A DNA stretch of 64,000 nucleotides from the NCBI GenBank assembly GCA_905216145.1, contig CAJMST010000005.1:75020-139019 (forward strand), read 5' to 3'. The translations under genes were made by a program, and so were the position numbers. The stretch is from an uncultured bacterium (GTDB lineage Bacteria > Actinomycetota > Coriobacteriia > Coriobacteriales > Coriobacteriaceae). This document shows positions 49,816 to 58,699 of the stretch, one piece after another. The notes beneath the pieces were generated by a model that saw only the letters and a program-made list of their open reading frames with translations, was not told where the DNA came from and ran no database searches. The stretch's first letter is position 1; each line of letters starts with the position of its first letter.

Positions 49816-49849
49816 GGGGCTGAGCGCCCGTTTTGGGGCTGAGCGCCCG
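49816..49849. repeat. Short direct repeat after the GH1 gene
   Basis: GGGGCTGAGCGCCCG occurs at 49816-49830 and again at 49835-49849, separated by TTTT. Its role is unknown; it could come from local duplication. Confidence 0.5.
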
Positions 49850-49853
49850 ATCG

Positions 49854-51254
49854 CTAATCCACCACGTGGGTCGTGGCGACCTGCTTGAGCCAAGCTGCCG
49901 ATTTCTTAAGACGGCGCTGATAGCCGTCCATGAGGTCGACCTCGACAAAGCCATAACGGTTCTTGAAGGCATTTGCCCAGGACCAGTTGTCAATGACGGC
50001 CCAGTAGTGGTAGCCGCGGCACTTGGCCCCTTCGTCAATGGCCTTGGCGACCCACTCAAGGTGCTGGCGCACAAAGTCGACGCGATAGTCGTCCTGAATG
50101 GTTCCCTCGGCGTCACGATTCTTGTACTCGTCCATGATGCCGATGCCGTTCTCGGAGACGAACCACTCAAGATCGGGATAGTTCTTGGCGCAGTCCATGC
50201 CAAAGTCGTAGAGGCCCTTCGGGTAAATCTCCCAGCCGCGGCTCTTGTTCATGACGGCATCGGGCCACACGTACTCGTCGGCAAAGTGCGGCAGACCGTA
50301 CTGGTCGATCTTGCTCGCCGGCGCCTGGACGCGCGTGGGATGGTAGTAGTTGCAGCCAAGCCAGTCAACGACGCCCTGCTTGAGGATCTCCTGGTCACCG
50401 GCGCGGAACGGAAGCTTGACGCCGCCCTCGGCCAGGCTGTCGAGCACGTCGGCGGGAAGCTCGCCCTTGGTGATAAGGTCGAGCCACCAGCGATTGTTGA
50501 TGCCGCTGGTCATACGCACGGCCTCGAGGTCTGCCTCGCTGGGGTTCTCCTTGGTGTAGACCGGGGTGAAGCAGTTGATCATGCCGATCTTGGCATCGGC
50601 GCGAACGGCGCCCTTGTCATAGGCCTTGCGATAGTTGGCAACAGCCAGCGCGTGCGCCAGCGAAATGTGGTACTGCACGGTGCGAGCACGGTTGAAGTCG
50701 TGGAGCTGCGGGAACCACACGCCCTCCTGGTAGCGCTGCTCGGGCTCGACGATGGGCTCGTTAAAGGTAAACCAGTACTTGATCTCTTGACCGAACTCGC
50801 GGAAGGCGACGTCGGCGTAATGCGCGTAGGCCTCGACGACCTCGCGGCTCTCCCAACCGCCACGGTCAAAGAGATAGGTGGGCATATCGAAGTGGTAAAG
50901 GTTGACGAACGGCTCCAGGCCTGCCTCGCGGGAAGCGCGGAACAGCTCGTGGTACCACGCAGCACCCTCCTCGTTGAGGTTGCCGTCGGCATCGAGCAGG
51001 CGGCTCCACTGGATGGAGGTGCGATAGGTATCCAGGCCCAGGTCCTTCATGATGCGAAGGTCGTCCTTGTACTTGGCCATAAAGTCGTTACCGGCATAGG
51101 AACCCACGCGGTTATAGAACGAGCCCAGATCCTGCATGGACCAGGTGTCCCACAGGTTCTCGAGCTTGCCGCCCTGGTTCCACTGGCCCTCGGTCTGCGG
51201 ACCGGACATGGCCGCGCCAAAGAAAAAGTCGCTGGGCAGCTGATACTGTGCCAT
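49854..51254 (-). CDS. 6-phospho-beta-glucosidase, glycoside hydrolase family 1
   Basis: The start at 51254 (GAGG 7 nt upstream) gives 466 residues beginning MAQYQLPSDFFFGAAMSGPQ. The acid/base Glu is in WFTFNEPIV and the nucleophile Glu in WFVSENGIG. It hydrolyses phosphorylated beta-glucosides delivered by the adjacent PTS, yielding glucose-6-phosphate and an aglycone or glucose. The frame is open further upstream but resembles nothing there. Confidence 0.93.
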   Translation of the reverse strand: MAQYQLPSDFFFGAAMSGPQTEGQWNQGGKLENLWDTWSMQDLGSFYNRVGSYAGNDFMAKYKDDLRIMKDLGLDTYRTSIQWSRLLDADGNLNEEGAAWYHELFRASREAGLEPFVNLYHFDMPTYLFDRGGWESREVVEAYAHYADVAFREFGQEIKYWFTFNEPIVEPEQRYQEGVWFPQLHDFNRARTVQYHISLAHALAVANYRKAYDKGAVRADAKIGMINCFTPVYTKENPSEADLEAVRMTSGINNRWWLDLITKGELPADVLDSLAEGGVKLPFRAGDQEILKQGVVDWLGCNYYHPTRVQAPASKIDQYGLPHFADEYVWPDAVMNKSRGWEIYPKGLYDFGMDCAKNYPDLEWFVSENGIGIMDEYKNRDAEGTIQDDYRVDFVRQHLEWVAKAIDEGAKCRGYHYWAVIDNWSWANAFKNRYGFVEVDLMDGYQRRLKKSAAWLKQVATTHVVD

Positions 51255-51414
51255 CGAAGTCCTCGCTTTCGTGTCTTTGAGCCTCCGATTGGAGGCGGGT
51301 TTGCTTTGGCGGGTAATCCGGCGCGGGCGCGCACCGGTTATCCGGATATCCGACCCACCAAAACAAATCCGTCTCCAAGCGGTACAGGCGATGCTCATGC
51401 ATCTCGCTTGTTAT

Positions 51415-51447
51415 CTATAACTATAGCGCTCTAATTTTTTATGTAAA
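51415..51447 (-). promoter_or_regulatory. GH1 promoter with an overlapping palindromic operator
   Basis: On the minus strand TTTACA (plus 51442-51447), a 16-bp spacer and TATAGT (plus 51420-51425) form a promoter. The palindrome CTATA-AC-TATAG (51415-51426) covers the -10. The divergent GntR regulator is the likely binder. Confidence 0.6.
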
Positions 51448-51479
51448 GCGTCTTTTTTGTTTTTCTTTCTCGAACTTCT

Positions 51480-51510
51480 TTGATTAAAGCCATATAGATG
51501 CTTTTATAGT
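51480..51510 (+). promoter_or_regulatory. Candidate promoter of the GntR gene
   Basis: TTGATT (51480-51485), 19 bp, and TATAGT (51505-51510) face right towards the regulator at 51556. The spacing is longer than ideal. Confidence 0.4.
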
Positions 51511-51555
51511 AGGTATACTTTCTTTTACAGGCATTCATGTTAGAAAGGGGGTTCC

Positions 51556-52275
51556 ATGATTCCCAAATATGAGTCAATAGCTGCGGATATTCGTCGCAGT
51601 ATCGAGGATGGCGCCCTTAAGCCCGGCGACAAGCTACCCACTGTCGTTGAGTTCTGCGAGCTGTATGGCGTTTCCAAGATCACCGTCAAACGAGCAATTG
51701 AGCAAATTACCGAGGAAGGCTTGGTCACGAGCCGTCGCGGATCGGGCACCTACGTCAAGGACACGGCTGGGCTTCCCGGCAAAGCGTTTTTCCAGGGCAA
51801 GAACGACCGCGCCCAAGGCTTTTCGTACGAGCATCGCGGTGAGAAGGTTGCCTCGGTGGTCTACGATTTCTCGATCGTCAATCCGCCGGCAGAGGTTGCC
51901 TCCCAGCTGGGAATGGCCGAAGACGACTTTGCCTATCACATCGTGCGCGTACGCGAGGTCGATGGCCTGCCCATCGTTATCGAGTACACCTATATGCCGC
52001 TCGAGCTGATCCCGGGCCTGAAGAAAAAGGACCTGTACGCGTCGGTCTACAGCTATATCCGCGAGCAATGCGGGCTTAAGATCTCGAGCTTCCACCGCAC
52101 CATTCGTGCCGTGGCGGCAACCGAGGAAGAGGCCAAGCGCCTGAACACCAAGCCCGGCTCTCCCCTGCTCGAGCTCAACCAGATTGGCTTTTTGGACAGC
52201 GGCGCCGCGTTTGAGTACTCGATTTCGCGCAACGTGGGCGACCGCTTTGAGCTGCACAACGTAACGTTGGCTTAA
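51556..52275 (+). CDS. GntR-family regulator (HutC/UTRA) of the beta-glucoside genes
   Basis: The 239-residue protein has a winged helix (FCELYGVSKITVKRAIEQITEEG, wing RGSGTYV) and a UTRA domain, in the YydK/BglR style of regulators that sense glucoside phosphates. AAAGGGGG precedes the ATG. It is divergent from the GH1-PTS genes and followed by manA. It probably represses both directions. Confidence 0.9.
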   Translation: MIPKYESIAADIRRSIEDGALKPGDKLPTVVEFCELYGVSKITVKRAIEQITEEGLVTSRRGSGTYVKDTAGLPGKAFFQGKNDRAQGFSYEHRGEKVASVVYDFSIVNPPAEVASQLGMAEDDFAYHIVRVREVDGLPIVIEYTYMPLELIPGLKKKDLYASVYSYIREQCGLKISSFHRTIRAVAATEEEAKRLNTKPGSPLLELNQIGFLDSGAAFEYSISRNVGDRFELHNVTLA

Positions 52276-52349
52276 GTTTGTAATCCGGCAGGCGCTCGCT
52301 TTGAGCCGTTTTTCGCGAGGTGCCTGCACAACCTGATGGGGGTATGCAC

Positions 52350-53282
52350 ATGTCCGATTTGATTAAACTCACGCCGATCTTCCACGAGAAGATTTGGGGC
52401 GGCCGCCAGCTGGAGACCGTCTTTGGCTATGACATTCCCGAGGGTCCCATCGGTGAGTGCTGGGCCATCTCGGCGCACCCCAACGGCGATTGCCAGATTG
52501 CCGAGGGTCCGTACGCCGGCCACACGCTGTCGTGGCTGTGGGCCGAGCATCGCGAGCTCTTTGGCAACTGCGAGGGCAAGGAGTTCCCGCTGCTCATTAA
52601 GATTCTGGACGCCAAGGACGACCTGTCGATCCAGATCCACCCCAACGACGAGTACGCCGCCGAGCATGAGAACGGTAGCCTGGGCAAGACCGAGTGCTGG
52701 TACGTGCTGGATTGCGAGCCCGGCGCCACGATCATCGTCGGCCAGCGCGCACATGACCGTGCCGAGGCCGCGCAGATGATCGAAGAGGGTCGCTGGGACG
52801 ACATGCTCAACGTGCTGCCGATCCACAAGGGCGACTTTTTCCAAATCGACTCCGGCACCGTTCACGCCATCAAGACCGGCACGCTGATTCTGGAGACGCA
52901 GCAGTCGAGCGACGTGACGTATCGCCTGTACGACTACGACCGTCCCGGCACCGACGGCAAGCTGCGCCCACTGCACATTGAGCAGAGCCTGGACTGCATC
53001 AACTTTAACGCGCAGGCGCCGACCGACGGCACCGTGACCGCGCCCGAGGTCGACGGCGTGACCGAGCTCGAGTCCAACCCCTGCTACACCGTCGACCGCG
53101 TGCGCGTCGACGGCAGCAAGACCCTGGAGCAGCGCTGGCCCTTCATGTGCCTGTCGATCATCGACGGCGAAGGCACCGTCTGCGGCGACCCCGTCCACAA
53201 AGGCAGCCACCTGCTGGCTCCGTCCACCGTCAGCTCCATTAACCTCGAAGGCAAGATGGAACTGATCATCAGCCACCTGTAG
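52350..53282 (+). CDS. manA: Mannose-6-phosphate isomerase, class I
   Basis: The 310-residue cupin starts MSDLIKLTPIFHEKIWGGRQL. It has the zinc-binding QIHPND (Gln and His), KTECWYVLDCEPG (Glu) and a downstream His in SGTVHAIKTG, all conserved in type I enzymes of Gram-positives. It interconverts mannose-6-phosphate and fructose-6-phosphate. It is 74 bp after the GntR gene; the ATG at 52344 is an alternative start. Confidence 0.93.
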   Translation: MSDLIKLTPIFHEKIWGGRQLETVFGYDIPEGPIGECWAISAHPNGDCQIAEGPYAGHTLSWLWAEHRELFGNCEGKEFPLLIKILDAKDDLSIQIHPNDEYAAEHENGSLGKTECWYVLDCEPGATIIVGQRAHDRAEAAQMIEEGRWDDMLNVLPIHKGDFFQIDSGTVHAIKTGTLILETQQSSDVTYRLYDYDRPGTDGKLRPLHIEQSLDCINFNAQAPTDGTVTAPEVDGVTELESNPCYTVDRVRVDGSKTLEQRWPFMCLSIIDGEGTVCGDPVHKGSHLLAPSTVSSINLEGKMELIISHL

Positions 53283-53310
53283 GTCACAACAACAACCCAA
53301 AACGCAACAA

Positions 53311-53342
53311 GGGGCTCCCCCGTTCTTCAACGGGAGAGCCCC
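53311..53342 (+). terminator. Hairpin after manA
   Basis: GGGGCTCCCCCGTT and AACGGGAGAGCCCC pair with one mismatch around TCTTC-like loop bases; the following sequence is T-rich but not a clean run. Confidence 0.65.
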
Positions 53343-53458
53343 TACTCATATCTATTTATTTATCTATCTGCCCACCCGGTTTTCCAGATCACAAAGCGAA
53401 CGAGCAGAGCAATGTTCGCGAGCTGCAAGCCGTAACGCCACAAGAAAGAGGGCGCGGC

Positions 53459-53555
53459 GGGGGCTTTGGTCGATCGCGAGTTCCGCACGAGCCGGAGAGC
53501 ACTTAATGTGCTCTCCGTGCGAGCAGGACTGTCCGAGCAGGCGACCAAAGCCCCC
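53459..53555. repeat. Nested palindrome, outer arms 14 bp
   Basis: GGGGGCTTTGGTCG (53459-53472) and CGACCAAAGCCCCC (53542-53555) enclose a second stem GGAGAGCAC/GTGCTCTCC with CGCAC/GTGCG outside it. The structure spans about 97 bp between manA and pcrA. It could be a large hairpin RNA end, a REP-like element, or a terminator for pcrA. Confidence 0.65.
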
Positions 53556-53578
53556 GGCGCGCCCGGTCAACCTCGCAG

Positions 53579-56482
53579 TTAGGCATTCAGCTTGACAATC
53601 GGCGCGAAGCCCTTCATGAGCTTTTTGGTCTGGCCGGTCTTCTCGAATTGGACCTCGATCATGTCTCCGACGACCGAGATCACGGTGCCCGTGCCAAAGG
53701 TCTTGTGGCTCACGGTGTCGCCCGCCGCAAAGTCCTGCGATGCGCTCGCGCGGTCGACCTTGCGCTCCACCGTCGGTGACACCTTGGACGACGGCTTTTT
53801 GGCGCGCGGCGCCCCCGAGCCAAAGGTCGAGGCGACGCGGCCGGCATCGGGCGAAACGCCGCGATGGCGCTCAGTTCCGTAGCTGCTGCCGCCAAAGAAG
53901 TCGTCGAAGCTCGAACCGCCGCGCGAGCCGGAACCGCCGGTCGAGCGCGTGCGCGAGCCAAACACCTTGCCACCATACATGTCCGAGCCCATGCCCGAGC
54001 CAAAGGTACCGTGACGGTCGCCGCGCTTCTCCCAGCCCGTGCCCTCAAAGCCGGCAGAGCCAATACCGCTAAACTCGATATCCTCAAACGGAATCTCGTT
54101 AAGGAAGCGCGAACGCGGGTTAGCCGAGGTCGAGCCGTAGGTACGGCGCGTCGCCGCATATGTTAGGAACAGACGCTTGCGGGCGCGCGTGATGGCGACG
54201 TATGCCAAGCGACGCTCTTCCTCGAGCTTGCCCGGATCGTCGCTGCCGCCAAAGTCGTGCACGTGCGGGAAGATGCCCTCCTCCATGCCGGCAACGAAGA
54301 CCGCAGGGAACTCCAGGCCCTTGGCGGAGTGGATAGTCATCATGGTAATGGCATGCGTCTCGCCGGCAAGAGAATCCAGGTCGGAACGCAGGGCCAGCCA
54401 CTCCATGAGGGCGGGCAGCGCCTTGCAGGTAAGCGGGCCATAGGTGCGCTCAATCTCGTCGGCATGCACGGCACCCGCGGGCAGCTCCGTCGGCGCGGCA
54501 TAGGCATTGCCCGCGATGGCGGCAGCCAGAGCATCCTGCGGAGAGAGCGCCGGAGCCACCAGACTGTCGAGCGGATTGGAGCCAGCGGCGTCACGGGCGC
54601 CGACCAATGCCTCAAACGAAGACGCAGGCGCAGACGGTCCTGGCTCCGGTGCGGGCGCGCTCACCACGACGGGCTCGGGCTCAGCGCCAGCGGGCACATC
54701 GGCAACGCCAGCCGCACGCAGCTCTTCCAAGCTCTCGAGCGTACCCTCGATATCCTCGTGCGTCTCCTCAAATTCGGCTGCAACGCCCAAGAATTCCTGG
54801 ATGTTCTCGGCGCGGCTCTCAGACTCCATGGTGCCCTCGGCGCGGAACGCCTGCAGCAGGCCCGTTTTGTCGACAATCATCTCGACGACGTCCTTGAGCT
54901 CGCCGTCCATGCGACGGCCCTCGCGCACCAGCGCCACAAAACTCGACAGGCCGTTACGCACCTTGGCGCTAAACATGCCCGTCTCGGCCGTCGCGATCTC
55001 GCAGGCCTGGAAGAACGAGCAGCGGTTATCGCGCGCCAGCTGCTCAATCTTTTGGATCGAGGTGGAGCCGATACCGCGTCGCGGCGTATTGATGACACGC
55101 TTGACGCTCATCTCATCTGCCGGGTTCACAATCATCTTGAGGTAGGCCATGACGTCGCGGATCTCGGCGCGGTCGAAGAATCGCGTGCCGCCCACGATCT
55201 TGTAGGGTACGCCCGCGCGCAGGAACATATCTTCGAGAATACGCGACTGGGCGTTGGTGCGGTAGAACACGGCGATGTCGTCGTAGCTTGTGCCCTTGGA
55301 GTGCAGCTTTTCGATCTCGCCGGCAATCCAGCGGCCCTCATCGCGCTCATCGCTCGCCTGGAAGGCCTGGATCTTCTCGCCGTCGCCCTCTGCCGTGAAC
55401 AGGCGCTTGTCCTTGCGCTGCGAGTTGTGGCGCACCACGGCGTTGGCGGCGCTCAGGATGTGACCCGTGGAGCGGTAGTTCTGCTCCAACTTGACGGTCT
55501 TGCAGTTTTTAAAGTCCTTCTCGAAGTCCAGGATGTTGGTGATATCGGCGCCGCGCCAGCTGTAAATGGACTGGTCGTCGTCACCCACGACCATGAGGTT
55601 TTGGTACTTGGCGGCCAGCAGGTTGGCGATCTCGTACTGGACGTGGTTGGTGTCCTGATACTCGTCGACGCTAATGTAGCGGAAGCGCTCCTGATACTTG
55701 TCGAGCACCTCGGGGCGGGTGCGCAGTAGCTCGAGCGTGCGCACGAGTAGGTCGTCGAAGTCCATGGCGTTGGCAGCGCGCAGGCGGCGCTCCAGCTCCA
55801 TATAGACCTGCGCGGCCTTTTTGTCGTTGGGGCTGTCGGCGGATTTAAGCATGTCCTCGGGCCCGATCATGGCGTTTTTGGCCGAGCTGATCTTGCTGCG
55901 GATCATGTTGATGGGGAACTGCTTTTGCTCAATGCCGAGCGCCTGCATAATGTCGCGCACCATGCGCTTGGAATCGTCGTCATCGTAGATGGTGAACTGG
56001 CCGGTGTAGCCCAGCAGGTCGGCGTCCTCGCGCAGCATGCGCACGCACATGGCGTGGAAGGTGCATACCCACATGCCGCGGGTGCCGTTGGGGATGAGCG
56101 CCGCCAGACGCTCGCGCATCTCGGCCGCGGCCTTGTTAGTAAACGTGATGGCCAGGACCTGCCAGGGCTTAACGCCCAGGTCACCCAGCATGTGCGCGAT
56201 GCGGAAGGTCAGAACGCGGGTCTTGCCCGAGCCGGCACCGGCAAGAACCAGCAGCGGACCCTCGGTGGTCAGGACCGCCTCGCGCTGGGCGGGATTGAGG
56301 CTGTCGATGTCGACGAGCGGCTTGGCGGGCTTGGGCGCCGGGGCAGGAGCGTCGTAGATGTCGAGCGGAACGAGCTCGGGTTCCGGCGCGGCAGGGGCAG
56401 TGTACGCATCAAGCGGCACGGGCTCCGGCGCGGGCGGCACGGGTACCGCGGCGTTCTTTTCCCAGGGCAAGGGCTGGGTCAT
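53579..56482 (-). CDS. pcrA: UvrD/PcrA-family ATP-dependent DNA helicase
   Basis: The start at 56482 (GAGGAG upstream) gives 967 residues. After a Pro-rich N-terminal extension of about 55 residues come LNPAQREAVLTTEGPLLVLAGAGSGKTRV (motifs Q and I; cited as position about 62-90), the DEYQDTN box II and the late MMTIHSAKGLEFPAVFVAGMEEG region. Residues roughly 615-700 hold an Ala/Pro-rich insertion not seen in typical PcrA. The C-terminus has a Gly-rich linker and a Tudor-like AGDTVSHKTFGTG domain. It unwinds DNA in repair. Confidence 0.92.
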   Translation of the reverse strand: MTQPLPWEKNAAVPVPPAPEPVPLDAYTAPAAPEPELVPLDIYDAPAPAPKPAKPLVDIDSLNPAQREAVLTTEGPLLVLAGAGSGKTRVLTFRIAHMLGDLGVKPWQVLAITFTNKAAAEMRERLAALIPNGTRGMWVCTFHAMCVRMLREDADLLGYTGQFTIYDDDDSKRMVRDIMQALGIEQKQFPINMIRSKISSAKNAMIGPEDMLKSADSPNDKKAAQVYMELERRLRAANAMDFDDLLVRTLELLRTRPEVLDKYQERFRYISVDEYQDTNHVQYEIANLLAAKYQNLMVVGDDDQSIYSWRGADITNILDFEKDFKNCKTVKLEQNYRSTGHILSAANAVVRHNSQRKDKRLFTAEGDGEKIQAFQASDERDEGRWIAGEIEKLHSKGTSYDDIAVFYRTNAQSRILEDMFLRAGVPYKIVGGTRFFDRAEIRDVMAYLKMIVNPADEMSVKRVINTPRRGIGSTSIQKIEQLARDNRCSFFQACEIATAETGMFSAKVRNGLSSFVALVREGRRMDGELKDVVEMIVDKTGLLQAFRAEGTMESESRAENIQEFLGVAAEFEETHEDIEGTLESLEELRAAGVADVPAGAEPEPVVVSAPAPEPGPSAPASSFEALVGARDAAGSNPLDSLVAPALSPQDALAAAIAGNAYAAPTELPAGAVHADEIERTYGPLTCKALPALMEWLALRSDLDSLAGETHAITMMTIHSAKGLEFPAVFVAGMEEGIFPHVHDFGGSDDPGKLEEERRLAYVAITRARKRLFLTYAATRRTYGSTSANPRSRFLNEIPFEDIEFSGIGSAGFEGTGWEKRGDRHGTFGSGMGSDMYGGKVFGSRTRSTGGSGSRGGSSFDDFFGGSSYGTERHRGVSPDAGRVASTFGSGAPRAKKPSSKVSPTVERKVDRASASQDFAAGDTVSHKTFGTGTVISVVGDMIEVQFEKTGQTKKLMKGFAPIVKLNA

Positions 56483-56697
56483 GGGCGACTCCTCATCTGA
56501 CGGACGGCGCGCCTGCGGGCAGCGCCATAGTTTGAGCCGTACCAGTATACCGAGCCGCGCGGACACCGACGCAAATCACACCACGACTCCGTCCGCCACC
56601 ATCGGGCCCGCCCCAGCGGATTTGGCGCAATGAGGTCAGGTTACTTTGCACCAATCTATTGACAATCACGAAACCACCGATGTCATAGCAGCAGCGA

Positions 56698-56797
56698 GCG
56701 GCGGTCAGGGCGAACAAATTGGCATGAAAAGGGGGCGGCATAGACCTTTTGGTCATGCCACCCCCTTTGAATGACAAGTTGTCGCCCTGACCGCCGC
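56698..56797 (-). terminator. Nested hairpin with terminator core downstream of uppP
   Basis: Outer arms GCGGCGGTCAGGGCGA (56698-56713) and TCGCCCTGACCGCCGC (56782-56797) enclose an inner stem of about 18 bp (56728-56768, loop TTTT). The inner stem carries its T residues within the right-hand arm, so it can terminate uppP. The two-level layout resembles the elements at 53459 and 58493. Confidence 0.7.
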
Positions 56798-56812
56798 GCA
56801 GCGTCGACTAAG

Positions 56813-57793
56813 TTAGAGGCCGAGCATCGGCTCCAAGACGAAGAAGTATGCGAGCACCACGATGCCCAGAATGATGCGGTAGACGCCGAAGCACTTGAAG
56901 TCGTGACGGCGGACGAAGCCCATGAGCCACTTAATGGCGATAAGCGAAACCACAAAGGCCACAACGCAGCCCACGCCCAGGATGGCGACCTCGTTGGCAC
57001 CGAACGTACCGCCCTTGATGAAATACTTGACGAGCTTGAGCGCACTCGCGCCAAACATGACAGGGATGGCCAGGAAGAACGTAAACTTGGACGCCACCGA
57101 ACGCGTGCAGCCCAAAAGCAGGCCGCCGATGATGGTAGAACCGGAGCGAGACGTACCAGGCACCAGCGAAAGCACCTGGAAGCAGCCGATACCCAGCGCA
57201 GTCTTCCAGCTCAGGTCCTCGAGCGTGGCGATGGAGCCAAAGTCCAGATTCTCGTCATCGCCCTCGTCCTCGGCAACGTCTGCCGCGGGCGCCGCAAAGT
57301 GCGCACCGGCGGGACGTCCACCCGACACCACAGCACGCGAACCAAACGAACCGGCAACGGCCATTTCCTCGCGCTTGCTCGCGCGCCAGTTCTCGATCAC
57401 GATAAACAACACGCCGTACACAATGAGCGCCAGCGCCACGACGGGAGCATTGTAGAAATGCTCCTCCATCCAGTCGTTGAGCGGCAGACCGATCGCCGCC
57501 GCAGGAATGCAGCCGAGCACAATCTTGCCCCACAGCACCCAGGTGTCGCGACGGCCCTCCTTGCCCTTGCTGGGCGAGAACGGATTGAGCTCATGGAAGA
57601 ACAGCACACAGACGGCCAGAATGGCGCCGAGCTGGATCACGACCAGGAACATATTCCAGAACGTCTCGCTCACGTTCATCTTGACGAACTCGTCCACCAA
57701 GATCATGTGACCGGTCGACGAAACGGGCAGCCATTCGGTGATGCCCTCGACCAGGCCCATGAAGGCAGATTTTAGAAGCTCGATGATATCCAA
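56813..57793 (-). CDS. uppP: Undecaprenyl-diphosphatase UppP (BacA)
   Basis: The TTG at 57793 (GAGGGGG upstream) gives 326 residues beginning with DIIELLKSAFMGLVEGITEW. It has the family motifs EGITEWLPVSSTGH and PGTSRSGST, where the catalytic residues sit. It removes a phosphate from the lipid carrier of cell-wall synthesis and can confer bacitracin tolerance. About 50 residues (141-190), acidic and Ala-rich, are inserted relative to the usual 270. Confidence 0.93.
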   Translation of the reverse strand: MDIIELLKSAFMGLVEGITEWLPVSSTGHMILVDEFVKMNVSETFWNMFLVVIQLGAILAVCVLFFHELNPFSPSKGKEGRRDTWVLWGKIVLGCIPAAAIGLPLNDWMEEHFYNAPVVALALIVYGVLFIVIENWRASKREEMAVAGSFGSRAVVSGGRPAGAHFAAPAADVAEDEGDDENLDFGSIATLEDLSWKTALGIGCFQVLSLVPGTSRSGSTIIGGLLLGCTRSVASKFTFFLAIPVMFGASALKLVKYFIKGGTFGANEVAILGVGCVVAFVVSLIAIKWLMGFVRRHDFKCFGVYRIILGIVVLAYFFVLEPMLGL

Positions 57794-58041
57794 AGGGACC
57801 CCCTCGTTAGACACCCGCCGATATTGTTCTGCGGACGGTGCGGGCGATGTCCCATTATCAACCGTTGGCGGCGCGCCTGCGCCTACCCTTACCAAAAAAC
57901 TCGCCCGTTCACAGAATTGCGAGCGGTCAAACCCAAATCCTTGGGTATAACTGCAACAAGATAAAGTGTCCGGCGGCCAACGCGCCCGCGCCCGCCCGAT
58001 GCACGAGCCCCGCGCCCGTGCGATAGACCAAGGAGGAAACC

Positions 58042-58479
58042 ATGAACGAGGGCTACACCAAGGTATTTGTTTCACTCGACGGTACTGAGCAGCAGGATTT
58101 TGTGCTCGCACGCGCCATCAAGGTCGCCGCGAACAACGGCGCCAAGCTAATCATCGGCCACGTTATCGATTCCACGGCGCTCGAGAGCGCCGGTTCCTAT
58201 CCGGTCGACCTGGTCAACGGCCTAGAGGAGGCATTTAAGAACTCCATCGCCAAGCAGCTCGAAGAGGCCAAGGCCAATCCCGATATTCCCGAGGTCGAGG
58301 TCATGATTCGCGCCGGCCGCATTCGCGAGACGCTCAAGGACGAGATGCTCGACGTGGTCAAACCCGACCTGGTGCTCTGCGGCGCCCGTGGCCTGTCCTC
58401 GATCAAGTATGCGCTGCTGGGTTCGATTTCGACGTTCCTGCTGCGCAACACGGACTGCGACATTCTGGTCGTGAAGTAG
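58042..58479 (+). CDS. Universal stress protein family protein
   Basis: The 145-residue protein has the Usp fold: VFVSLDGTEQQDFVLARAIKVA at the start, GARGLSSIKYALLGSIS (GxxG...GS ATP-loop) and LLRNTDCDILVVK at the end. AGGAGG precedes the ATG. The function is stress-related nucleotide binding. Confidence 0.92.
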   Translation: MNEGYTKVFVSLDGTEQQDFVLARAIKVAANNGAKLIIGHVIDSTALESAGSYPVDLVNGLEEAFKNSIAKQLEEAKANPDIPEVEVMIRAGRIRETLKDEMLDVVKPDLVLCGARGLSSIKYALLGSISTFLLRNTDCDILVVK

Positions 58480-58492
58480 GTTCCTTCCCGCC

Positions 58493-58583
58493 GGCGCAAG
58501 GCCTGCGGGGTTATCACGCCGACGTCCTCGCCGCTTCGCGGCTGCGGGATGTCGGCTTAGATAACCCCTCCCGGCCTTGCGCC
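58493..58583. repeat. Nested palindrome after the universal stress gene
   Basis: Outer arms 58493-58515 and 58560-58583 pair over about 22 positions (GGCGCAAGGCC, GGGGTTATC) with a small internal loop. An inner stem from GCCGAC to GTCGGC pairs around TTCG. There is no T-run. It is the third large two-level palindrome in this region. Confidence 0.65.
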
Positions 58584-58699
58584 TTCGTCACCGCACTTCA
58601 ACGAGTTGGCTGATAAAAGATGGCGTGCCGCCCCGATTGGGGCGGCACGTTTTGTTTGGGGCGACACGTTTTTGTTTGGGTGGACGTCTGCCGTGTGCG

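Noticed and set aside
53360..53570. Short minus-strand frames between manA and pcrA
   Set aside because: They overlap the nested palindrome, lack ribosome sites and resemble nothing.
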